Source: Phycisphaeraceae bacterium (GTDB taxonomy: Bacteria; Planctomycetota; Phycisphaerae; Phycisphaerales; UBA1924). From it: 64,000 bases of DNA. The position numbers and the translations under genes were made by a program. Below the pieces are notes generated by a model that worked only from the letters and a program-made list of their open reading frames with translations, ran no database searches and had not been told where the DNA came from. Numbering within the stretch: the first letter of the stretch is position 1; every line of letters begins with the position of its first letter. Positions 17,481-23,914 of this stretch are shown in pieces. The DNA lies in the NCBI GenBank assembly GCA_019636515.1, contig JAHBXI010000003.1, positions 310,001 through 374,000 on the forward strand. Reading direction: 5' to 3'.

Positions 17481-18503
17481 TCAAGGTACTGCTTTGACGG
17501 CCAGACTCGACATACGCCGAAGCCATCGCTTCCACATGAATCGAAGTGCCTGATCTGCGCAAGCTTCGGCCGCTGACATCGATTCTTCATGCCATCCTCG
17601 GCGCCGAGCGTCTTCCGCCGTCAAAATCCAGAACAAACTCTCCAGCGGTCCGAGGTCAGCCGCCACTTTCTTCGCGGTTATACGGGCCGTCTGCTTCTTC
17701 GGTCGCGCAACCAACTCGCGCGCAAGACGATCCAGTCTTCGCCATGCGGCGTTGGCCTCTCGAAATGGGAGGCGGATATCGATGGCCTGCGGCAGCGCCG
17801 GTTTCGTGCGTGCAACCACGAACTCTTCGAGTGCCGGTTCATACGCGTGCAAGCTGCTCACGACGTGGGTGTATGCGCCCACGTCCACGCCGATCCAGCC
17901 CGCCATGACCTCCTGAAGGTAGGTGAACTGCACCAGATTGTGCGGAAGGCCGCGGAAGATATCGTTGCTTCTGCACGTTTGGAGCCAATGAAGGCGACCG
18001 TCAATGACTCTCAAGCAGCTGAGTACGTTACAGGGAATGTCGGCTGAACGCGGCGCGCCGGTCGAACGAGGCAGATCGTCAACGGCATTCCAGATCGACA
18101 GGACTATCTGCCGAGTCTCGCTATTCGCTTTCAGAGCCCTTGCAGCGCGATCGAGCTGATCAAACCCAAACTGCTCCCTCAATCGTGCGCCGTAAGCTCC
18201 GGCTGCACGCTTTCCACCACCAACGTACCTGCCATACCCGGGAAACCAGTGAGCCAGGAACGCGACATCGTCCGTGCCCGAGAGAATCTGCACAACCTCC
18301 GCGATGGCGAACGCGACATTCATGGCCGGAGTACGCGATGCCACCCACCGTGCGCGAGGATCGTGTACCTGAATGGTCGCGTGTGTGAGCTCAACGGTTG
18401 CGCCCCCGCGCGATCCGATCTCGCTGGTGCCGTGACGGCCAATGAGTGCATGGGCCGCTTGACGCCACGCAGCATCCGCAGATTGTCCAGAGAAAATCTT
18501 CAT
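17481..18503 (-). CDS. Thymidylate-synthase-superfamily enzyme 1 (predicted dUMP C5-modifying)
   Basis: The 340-residue protein contains most ThyA landmarks: NSETRQIVLSIWN, the nucleophilic cysteine in ADIPCNVLSCL (Cys158), the phosphate-binding arginine in QTCRSNDIFRGLP (Arg178), Asn189 in GLPHNLVQF and the H-A-Y pair of SSLHAY (His219, Tyr221). In this family the Asn at position 189 selects uracil; cytosine hydroxymethylases carry Asp there. The substrate is therefore predicted to be dUMP, and the product dTMP or 5-hydroxymethyl-dUMP. About 90 extra helical residues follow the core. ATG 18503 is chosen: it overlaps the upstream stop (TGATG) and MKIFSGQSADAAW begins the fold. It is the last gene of the seven-gene operon. 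Confidence 0.85.
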   Translation of the reverse strand: MKIFSGQSADAAWRQAAHALIGRHGTSEIGSRGGATVELTHATIQVHDPRARWVASRTPAMNVAFAIAEVVQILSGTDDVAFLAHWFPGYGRYVGGGKRAAGAYGARLREQFGFDQLDRAARALKANSETRQIVLSIWNAVDDLPRSTGAPRSADIPCNVLSCLRVIDGRLHWLQTCRSNDIFRGLPHNLVQFTYLQEVMAGWIGVDVGAYTHVVSSLHAYEPALEEFVVARTKPALPQAIDIRLPFREANAAWRRLDRLARELVARPKKQTARITAKKVAADLGPLESLFWILTAEDARRRGWHEESMSAAEACADQALRFMWKRWLRRMSSLAVKAVP

Positions 18504-19582
18504 CAGGCTTTCCGGTGAATCTGCTGATGCACCGACTCGTTGATGCCCCATTTGGGCGGGAACCACAGCTCAATAGGGGCTGGCCTTGCCTCAAATACTT
18601 GTTTGATTCGAGTTCGGCCCGTCAGCCCCTTCACCTCAGGGTGCATGACGCGAGCATACTTATCAACTTCGCAGAATAGATTCTGGCAGTCGATGAGCTG
18701 AAGCCGACGAGTCCCCAACCGTTCGAACCGCAGTCCGCGCTTCTCGAACTCGACGTCCTGCCGATCCGCCATCAGTTTGATGAGATCCACCTCACTGAGT
18801 CCCCCCCGCGCTTTGAAACACTTTGCAATTCCGTCGCGGGCGCCTGGGCCTGGTACGACGAAGGACATTTCATCAAAGTCGATGACGGGCGAGTAGTTGA
18901 TGTCGATCGCGAACTGGAACGCCAGAAATGGGCCGAACGTTGGGTATGACCGGAGGATCTCGTAGACAGCTCCCAGGGAGGTGGCCTTGCCAAGGCGGGC
19001 GGTCACGCCGTCCTTCATCATGTGCTCGATCAGCGCCAGGTGATTGCGGTGCTTCTCGGGAGAACCGAACGCGGATCGCCCTGTCGGCATGATGTAGGCG
19101 GCGGAATAAATCCGAGTCGAGGAAGCCCTGGCTCGCGAGAGCACTCTCGCATACGCACTGGTGCTAAACGTCTTCCACGCCAGAGCGCCAAAATGATTCT
19201 CTAAAAGCTCCCACGTTTCGATCTTGTTGAAGAGCTTGAAGAGCAGGATCCGGAAGATGATGTCTTCTGGACGCTGCTCGCTCGCGTAGATGACACGGGC
19301 GATCAAAAACTGACTCACTCGATCGGCGGCCCGGTAAGCATTTGTGAACTTGTGCCGGCGGAGCACCGGATCGTCCGTCCAGGGTGGTGGACATCCCCGG
19401 GCTCTCTGCATCAGCACTGCCTGACGCTTTGCCGCAAATCTCCAGTAGGTATCAAAGACGGCGGTCTCTTCGGCAGGGGCGAGCCGCGAAAACACATACG
19501 GCGACGCGGACGGTGGCGATGTTGCCGACCGGACACCTGACCGTTTGTGGGGGCTAGCGGATCGCTGCATTAACGTGCTCAT
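18503..19582 (-). CDS. aGPT-Pplase / 5-hmdU DNA kinase helical-domain family protein
   Basis: The 359-residue product matches the family named by Aravind and co-workers as alpha-glutamyl/putrescinyl-thymine pyrophosphorylases, helical proteins related to HhH DNA glycosylases. They are linked in phages to 5-hydroxymethyluracil phosphorylation and hypermodification. The hallmarks are IIFRILLFKLFNKIETWELL (about 108-127), FGPFLAFQFAIDINYSP, DFDEMSFVVPGPGARDGIAKCF (235-256) and DCQNLFCEVDKYAR (298-311). The role is action on modified thymine in DNA, either phosphorylation together with a P-loop kinase or attachment of a side group; which of these is inference. It overlaps the upstream kinase gene as ATGA and the downstream ThyA-like gene by one base. 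Confidence 0.8.
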   Translation of the reverse strand: MSTLMQRSASPHKRSGVRSATSPPSASPYVFSRLAPAEETAVFDTYWRFAAKRQAVLMQRARGCPPPWTDDPVLRRHKFTNAYRAADRVSQFLIARVIYASEQRPEDIIFRILLFKLFNKIETWELLENHFGALAWKTFSTSAYARVLSRARASSTRIYSAAYIMPTGRSAFGSPEKHRNHLALIEHMMKDGVTARLGKATSLGAVYEILRSYPTFGPFLAFQFAIDINYSPVIDFDEMSFVVPGPGARDGIAKCFKARGGLSEVDLIKLMADRQDVEFEKRGLRFERLGTRRLQLIDCQNLFCEVDKYARVMHPEVKGLTGRTRIKQVFEARPAPIELWFPPKWGINESVHQQIHRKA

Positions 19583-20199
19583 GGAGAAGAAGATCGGCGC
19601 AACTCTGCGATCTTGACCAAGATCCGTTCGGCATACGGAGTGTTGCCTTGCTCGTATTCGAACGAATGCACAGGGAACGGAGCATTTAGCGATCCAACGA
19701 AATCGCTGTACGCGCGGCGGAGTCGTGAGCCATCGCCCTGGACATCCGATGCCTGCATACTCGGGCCCAGGAGAACGAACGCCGTGGTGGGAACAGCGAA
19801 CCCCCAGTGATGCCGCGCCAACTGGTCAAGCACCTCCAGCGTATGGTTGTCGACACCGGCCAACCGTCCATAGACGATCGTTGACCACCAGAACCGATCC
19901 ATGATGACGGTGTCGCCCCGTTCAAAGGCCGGGCGGATCCTCGTCCTGATGGCATCGACATGGGCAGCCGCGTGAAGAATCTGAAGGCTCGTGGGGTCGA
20001 TCGAGTGAATCCCGTGAGTTTCAGGCTGATGATGAAGGTCATGCACCAGCCGTCCCAACGTTCCCGGCTCATTCCCAGGAAATGCGAACAACTGAGCCGG
20101 CATCCCATCCGCCCTCATCATCTCCACGAGTGCCTTTGCGGTGGTGCTCTTCCCCGCGCCGTCTGGACCTTCCAAAATGATCAGCCGACCGGTCGTCAT
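19579..20199 (-). CDS. Thymidylate-kinase-like P-loop nucleotide kinase
   Basis: A 206-residue kinase with Walker A GPDGAGKST (11-19), the ThyK-type MDRFWWSTIVYG segment (DRFWWS in place of the usual DRY-S-A-Y of dTMP kinases) and a C-terminal lid region. The family phosphorylates dTMP-like nucleotides. In phage hypermodification clusters a related P-loop kinase phosphorylates 5-hydroxymethyl-dU in DNA. The WW substitution hints at a substrate other than plain dTMP, but this is inference. It overlaps both neighbours as ATGA, so it is translationally coupled in the operon. Confidence 0.82.
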   Translation of the reverse strand: MTTGRLIILEGPDGAGKSTTAKALVEMMRADGMPAQLFAFPGNEPGTLGRLVHDLHHQPETHGIHSIDPTSLQILHAAAHVDAIRTRIRPAFERGDTVIMDRFWWSTIVYGRLAGVDNHTLEVLDQLARHHWGFAVPTTAFVLLGPSMQASDVQGDGSRLRRAYSDFVGSLNAPFPVHSFEYEQGNTPYAERILVKIAELRRSSSP

Positions 20200-21044
20200 T
20201 GGTTGCCTCCCACGACGGCGACCGCAGAATCGGCAACCATCGGTCGGAGAGCGTCGGCGAGCTTGCGGGTCGCGGCTTTGGACACACCGCCACGCTCCGG
20301 CAGTGCGACAAAGACGTTCACCTGATTGAGAGGGAGCTTCATCTCATGCGCCATGAACGTCCCGAGCTGGCAAAGCCCAAGGTAGTTGCCGTACCCACGA
20401 TCGAAGATGTACTCGGTCGGGTAGTAGGCTGAAACCGATAGTCCCTGATCCGTGTAGCCGAAGCTCACCTGCTGCAGGCATGGAAATCCCGAGAGCGCAG
20501 CACCGGTGTGGTCCTTGGCCGGGTCATACAAGCTCACCTGGAGGGCGCTACGACGCGTCTGGCCGTGGTCGCGATCCCACCAGCGGAGGATTTCCCCGAG
20601 CTGGTTCACATGCTTGGCCTTGTTGCCCGGGCCGTTCAAGCCGGTGGCATGGATCATTCGAAGAAAATACGTTCCCCGCGTATTGAGTCGGCTCAGCTTC
20701 TTGAGCCGGGGGAACACCTGCGTGATGTAGCGCTCGAAAAGCTCTTGCGCAGGGCGCGGTCCCCGTGGCGACCAAGACATGTGTGGGAAGATGGTGCTCG
20801 CCGTCGCGGATACATCCTGGATCTTGCGCTTACCCGCAGCGCGGTTGATGCCGCAGATCGTCTCATCCAGAGCTGATCGGATGGCTGGAATCTCGATCGG
20901 CTCGCGCTGCTCGTCGAACTCGGTGACAGTGAGCACAAGCGGGTGCGAGAGCTCTCCACCGGGAGCATCAAAGACGCGCAAAAAAGCCGTAGCCCAGGCG
21001 ACTGACAAGTTCCCGCTAGGTACGACAATCGCATCAGGGTTCAT
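20196..21044 (-). CDS. Thymidylate-synthase-superfamily protein 2 (divergent)
   Basis: The 282-residue protein is only distantly ThyA-like. The second half has SGFPCLQQVSF with a cysteine (Cys189) at the position of the ThyA nucleophile. It continues with a GLSVSAYYPTEYIFDRGYGNYLGLCQLG stretch equivalent to the ThyA region carrying the phosphate arginine and substrate asparagine (Asn220), and ends the core with HEMKLPLNQVNVFVALPE. The usual QRSxD motif is replaced by YYPTEYIF, so substrate binding must differ. Residues 1-60 contain the early ThyA-like strands. It overlaps the ImmA gene by 11 bases and the kinase gene as ATGA. It could be a catalytic partner of the other ThyA-like enzyme or act on a different pyrimidine. 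Confidence 0.7.
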   Translation of the reverse strand: MNPDAIVVPSGNLSVAWATAFLRVFDAPGGELSHPLVLTVTEFDEQREPIEIPAIRSALDETICGINRAAGKRKIQDVSATASTIFPHMSWSPRGPRPAQELFERYITQVFPRLKKLSRLNTRGTYFLRMIHATGLNGPGNKAKHVNQLGEILRWWDRDHGQTRRSALQVSLYDPAKDHTGAALSGFPCLQQVSFGYTDQGLSVSAYYPTEYIFDRGYGNYLGLCQLGTFMAHEMKLPLNQVNVFVALPERGGVSKAATRKLADALRPMVADSAVAVVGGNQ

Positions 21045-21900
21045 CCGGATCCTCCAGGTGCCGATGGACCGCGGCTCCGTCGTAGCATTTCGGCATCACG
21101 CGCAGAAACGTGGCCCAGTCGCCGCGCGATTGTTCAGCGCGCGCGAGACCTCGTCGCGATGCTCGGACGATGGGCCGGCCATGTGATTCCCCGGCAGCCT
21201 CAATGGCCGGACCCTCAAATCGTGCTCCTGCCGGAAGGAATGCCAGGTCGCCAACGACGAGGTCAACAGGACGGTCGCCCCAATGTTCGTCGACGATAGT
21301 GATATTCTCCTGAATAGCTCGACCCAAGAGCGAGGCTCGTATGGCCTTCGGTTGGACCGAAAGCAGGCGATCACTCGCGGCGCTGTCCAGGGAGCGAATC
21401 GTCCAGCGAAGATGGTGGACGAGAGTCTGATACCCCACTCCGAGTTGCCCTGCGGCAATGAAGATCTGCTCCGAGGTAGGGGTGCCGATTGGCCAACCGC
21501 GCGTGGCAAACACTCGCGCGACCGCCGCCTGCGGCATGAGCAGATGAGCGCCGAAGAGATCGGCGAGCGATTCCTCCGGCTCGTCCTTTCTCGATCGTCC
21601 AACACCTTCTACATACTCATCCACCCGAGTACCATGACTAAACAGGTGATGCCCAAGCTCATGCGCACAGGTTGACGCCTGGTATCCGGCCGGGCGATCA
21701 GATCCGATCAATATGGTCGGATCATCTCCTCCTGCGTACATGCCGGCAAGGCTTGGCAGCGGTTTGAACCAAACCTCAACGCCCAGTTGCTGCGCAAGAT
21801 CGAACACACAGACCGCGTGATCCATGGGAACGCCAAGCCGTTTACGAACTTCCATCGCGCGCCGGAGCGCTGTCCGAGCTACATCGATGGCGACCGGCAT
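21034..21900 (-). CDS. ImmA/IrrE-family metallopeptidase
   Basis: A zinc protease of the ImmA/IrrE group, with the HExxH motif in CAHELGHHLFSHG (around residue 80) and a third ligand probably in the EEESLADLFGAHLLMP region (E-x-x-A-D-x-F-G-A). Proteins of this group usually cleave the XRE repressor encoded next to them, releasing transcription after a signal. The XRE gene is immediately upstream and overlaps by TGATG, so it is the likely target. The C-terminal 100 residues (PVDLVVGDLAFLPAGARFEG) may sense the signal. A GTG start at 21903 is also possible. It precedes the base-modification enzymes in the same operon. Confidence 0.88.
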   Translation of the reverse strand: MPVAIDVARTALRRAMEVRKRLGVPMDHAVCVFDLAQQLGVEVWFKPLPSLAGMYAGGDDPTILIGSDRPAGYQASTCAHELGHHLFSHGTRVDEYVEGVGRSRKDEPEESLADLFGAHLLMPQAAVARVFATRGWPIGTPTSEQIFIAAGQLGVGYQTLVHHLRWTIRSLDSAASDRLLSVQPKAIRASLLGRAIQENITIVDEHWGDRPVDLVVGDLAFLPAGARFEGPAIEAAGESHGRPIVRASRRGLARAEQSRGDWATFLRVMPKCYDGAAVHRHLEDPDEP

Positions 21901-22244
21901 CACGCGCCTCCCTTCTTGAGCGCGCTGAGAAGCTTGATGACTCGTTGAAGATCGTTGGGCTTCAGCCTCTGCAGCTCCCGAGCAGCAAGTTCAAGCTGTG
22001 GATCGACAGGATCCTGCTCGGGGTCTGTGCTCTTGGTCAGCCACGCTACTGAAACTCGATAGTGCCGTGCCAAGACCGGAAGCTCTTCGGCGGAAACGCG
22101 GCGCTGTCCCGCTTCGATCTGGCTCACGGTCGGCCTATGCCAGCCCATCAGCTTGGCAACTTGGCCTTGGCTCAGCCCGGCCTGTTCCCGCGCGGCACGA
22201 AGTCGTTTGGCGATGCCCTCACGCTGAATTTCAAGTTCTGACAT
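21900..22244 (-). CDS. XRE-family helix-turn-helix regulator
   Basis: A 114-residue Cro/CI-type DNA-binding protein. The HTH is RLRAAREQAGLSQGQVAKLM followed by GWHRPTVSQIEAGQRRVSAEELPVLARHY, with the typical S-Q-I-E-A-G-Q-R recognition end. The C-terminal part is a short helical tail. It lies four bases downstream of the ACP-like gene and overlaps the ImmA/IrrE gene. It is the natural candidate for binding the imperfect palindrome at 22556-22572 that overlaps the operon's -10 box, giving autoregulation relieved by the protease. Confidence 0.9.
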   Translation of the reverse strand: MSELEIQREGIAKRLRAAREQAGLSQGQVAKLMGWHRPTVSQIEAGQRRVSAEELPVLARHYRVSVAWLTKSTDPEQDPVDPQLELAARELQRLKPNDLQRVIKLLSALKKGGA

Positions 22245-22248
22245 GAAT

Positions 22249-22539
22249 TCAGCGCTCCTTCTTTACGGTCGCTCGCTCCTGAGCTCGTGCCCAGGCCTTG
22301 AGTTCACCGAGCGTTCGCATCCGCTTGCCATTCTCGTGAACGAGCGGGTTGAAATCGTGCGGCACTGCGATACCTAGCCGTGCTTCAAGGTCGCACGCCA
22401 TCTCGACCCCGTCCTGGCTGGTGAGGCCTGCGGCGAGAAGATTCGAGGCATCGCTCACCGGTCCTGGTTTGCCGCCACGGGTGAGCAACTCTCGCACGAT
22501 CCGTTCCACTGCTTCGTCTGACGTGGTTTGGGTGGCCAT
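22249..22539 (-). CDS. Acyl-carrier-protein-like protein
   Basis: A 96-residue helical protein resembling phosphopantetheine-binding carriers. DEAVERIVRELL matches helix 1. SNLLAAGLTSQDGVEMACDL matches the loop and helix 2, with Ser41 where the prosthetic-group serine of DSL would be. EARLGIAVPHDF then matches the family's E-x-x-x-G-I-x-(I/V)-P, and RTLGELKAWA helix 4. The DSL motif is degenerate (TSQ), so pantetheinylation is uncertain. It is the first gene of the operon: AAAGGACG lies before ATG 22539 and the promoter is immediately upstream. No phosphopantetheinyl transferase is nearby. If functional it could carry an acyl or aminoacyl group for base modification, which is speculation. Confidence 0.6.
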   Translation of the reverse strand: MATQTTSDEAVERIVRELLTRGGKPGPVSDASNLLAAGLTSQDGVEMACDLEARLGIAVPHDFNPLVHENGKRMRTLGELKAWARAQERATVKKER

Positions 22540-22555
22540 GGTCGTCCTTTCGTTT

Positions 22556-22572
22556 GGTAAAGATATCTTACC
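22556..22572. promoter_or_regulatory. Imperfect palindrome overlapping the -10 box (candidate XRE operator)
   Basis: GGTAAAGATATCTTACC reads the same on both strands apart from one extra base in the left arm. It covers the -10 element and start region of the operon promoter, the usual position for an autorepressor site. Confidence 0.5.
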
Positions 22573-22593
22573 GGCCGGGTGGGGCCGTGTCAA
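22565..22593 (-). promoter_or_regulatory. Sigma70-type promoter of the seven-gene operon
   Basis: On the minus strand a perfect -35 TTGACA (22588-22593) is followed by a 17-base spacer and -10 TAAGAT (22565-22570). Transcription would start near 22558, about 20 bases before ATG 22539, with the Shine-Dalgarno AAAGGA in the leader. Confidence 0.7.
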
Positions 22594-22878
22594 CCCGGTG
22601 TGTGCTCCCCCGATCATGGCAAAGGAACGGTCAAAATCTGTCGAGCCGGTGCTCGGGCAAATCCTACGTTTGATGCCGGATACCGCATGGGTGGCGACGA
22701 CAGAGTGATTCGCACGCGAGGAGAAGGACGACCTCGCCGCCAACATGGACATCGAGCATGCCTCTCAATGTGGCCGTTGCGCGTAGATCAGGCGATTGTC
22801 AGTATTGAGAACAGAAAAACCGCCGCGTGCCGCGCGGCGGTGAAGGTCCGCTCCATGATCCGAACCGCCAGTCGTCCG
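22594..22878. other. Gap between the operon promoter and the small Pro-rich gene
   Basis: This 285-base gap contains no convincing gene. Its only clear element is the terminator at 22815-22841 on the minus strand, which isolates the seven-gene operon from the genes upstream of it. Confidence 0.45.
22815..22841 (-). terminator. Rho-independent terminator downstream of the Pro-rich small gene
   Basis: On the minus strand a nine-base-pair stem ACCGCCGCG / CGCGGCGGT with loop CGGCA is followed by TTTT. It ends the transcript carrying the DUF2188 and Pro-rich genes. Confidence 0.8.
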
Positions 22879-23040
22879 CTACTTCGTGAAGTACGGACGC
22901 GGCCGGGGGATGGGGTCCGGGTACGGCCGCGGGTTCACCGGCGGGAACGGCCGTTCGGGCACGGGGTGCGGCCGAGGCACCTCCGGGATGCTCGGCTTGG
23001 GCGGAAAGCTCGGAATGTCGAGGGGTCGTGGGGTGTACAT
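22879..23040 (-). CDS. 53-residue proline-rich protein
   Basis: A short frame starting MYTPRPLDIPSFPPKP and ending in RPRPYFTK before TAG. Almost every second or third residue is proline (PxP and RPxP motifs), predicting an extended polyproline chain. It has a good GGAG Shine-Dalgarno ten bases upstream of ATG 23040, lies 55 bases after the DUF2188 gene and is followed by a strong terminator, so it is probably expressed. No family is recognised. It could be a linker-like binding peptide. Confidence 0.55.
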   Translation of the reverse strand: MYTPRPLDIPSFPPKPSIPEVPRPHPVPERPFPPVNPRPYPDPIPRPRPYFTK

Positions 23041-23095
23041 GATCGCAAACTCCAAGAGCGCGATCGCGGCGAGAACGCCCCGCCGCGATCGTCGC

Positions 23096-23329
23096 TCAGT
23101 GCTTCGTGTCCTTGGGCGGGTTCGGGTCGTTCCCGAAGCTGTCCTTGTCGCGGATCCTGCCGTCGGGGCGGTGGATCACGATCTCGCTCTGGTTCTGGCG
23201 GGCGATCGGCTTGGCCGCCTGCTCGGCCGCCGCCTGGGTGCGGTGGTTCGACACCGGCCGACCCCCTTCGGGCTTCACCTGCCAGTTGTTTCCATTGGGA
23301 ACGACATGGACGTTTCGGCCTTTGGCCAT
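23096..23329 (-). CDS. DUF2188-domain small protein
   Basis: A 77-residue protein with the DUF2188 pattern: GRNVHVVPNGNNWQVKPEGG, then a helix SNHRTQAAAEQAAKPIARQN and a final strand SEIVIHRPDGRIRDKDSFGND. Such proteins are small, soluble and common on islands and plasmids, with no established function. It is transcribed leftward from the divergent promoter region at 23401-23467 and precedes the Pro-rich peptide gene. Confidence 0.85.
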   Translation of the reverse strand: MAKGRNVHVVPNGNNWQVKPEGGRPVSNHRTQAAAEQAAKPIARQNQSEIVIHRPDGRIRDKDSFGNDPNPPKDTKH

Positions 23330-23400
23330 GACTGAATCTCCAGCCCCGCCGGTTCTGGAGCGACGTGCTCCAAGGCCCGTGCGGGCGTTGCGTATTTGCG

Positions 23401-23467
23401 ATCATTCGCTAAATCAATCAAGCAGTCAAGCAGCACTGCTTGGAATATTTAGCGGATGGCCTATCCT
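23401..23467. promoter_or_regulatory. Divergent promoter/operator region between the DUF2188 and second XRE genes
   Basis: Two nested dyads are present: outer arms CGCTAAAT (23407-23414) and ATTTAGCG (23447-23454), and inner arms CAAGCAG (23427-23433) and CTGCTTG (23436-23442). A further direct CAAGCAG lies at 23419-23425. The leftward promoter reads TTGACT (23424-23429), 17 bases, AATGAT (23401-23406). The rightward one reads TTGGAA (23440-23445), 16 bases, TATCCT (23462-23467). The inner dyad overlaps both -35 boxes, as in a repressor-controlled switch. Confidence 0.6.
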
Positions 23468-23509
23468 GTAGTCCGGGTGTTTTCTCCAACCCGACCACAG
23501 GAGGACCCC

Positions 23510-23914
23510 ATGACCACCGACAAGGAGTGCGCCACGACGACCAAATCACCAGGCCAGCCGCTCGGCGAGTATCTCGCCAATGTCCGCACGACCAAGCAGA
23601 TGTCGCTCCGCGAGGTCGAGGAGGCGGCAAACGGTGTTGTGTCCAACGCCTACCTCAGCCAGCTCGAGCACGGGCGCATCGCCAAACCCTCGCCGAATAT
23701 CCTCCACTGCTTGGCGCAGGTATACGGCGTGCCCTACGAAACGCTGATGGAAAAGGCCGGGTACATCGCGGCCGCCACTCCCAGCACGACCGGATCGCGG
23801 CGCCACGGACGGGTGCCGACGTTCGCCAAGGAGAACCTCACGAACGAAGAGGAGGAGGCGCTGCTTGAGTACCTCGCCTTTCTTCGGTCGAAGAAAGGCA
23901 AGCGGCCCACATGA
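23510..23914 (+). CDS. XRE-family helix-turn-helix regulator 2
   Basis: A 134-residue Cro/CI-type regulator with the HTH at about residues 18-75 (LGEYLANVRTTKQMSLREVEEAAN, then AYLSQLEHGRIAKPSPNILHCLAQVYGVPYETLM). It has a C-terminal acidic helix (ENLTNEEEEALLEYLAFLRSK) of the sort that couples to an ImmA/IrrE partner. CAGGAGG lies before ATG 23510. It overlaps the protease gene as ATGA and is the likely binder of the nested dyads at 23401-23467. Confidence 0.9.
   Translation: MTTDKECATTTKSPGQPLGEYLANVRTTKQMSLREVEEAANGVVSNAYLSQLEHGRIAKPSPNILHCLAQVYGVPYETLMEKAGYIAAATPSTTGSRRHGRVPTFAKENLTNEEEEALLEYLAFLRSKKGKRPT

Noticed and set aside
22886-23335. 149-codon plus-strand frame opposite the DUF2188 and Pro-rich genes
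   Set aside because: Gly/Arg-rich, no recognisable motif, and antisense to two genes with good starts and a shared terminator.
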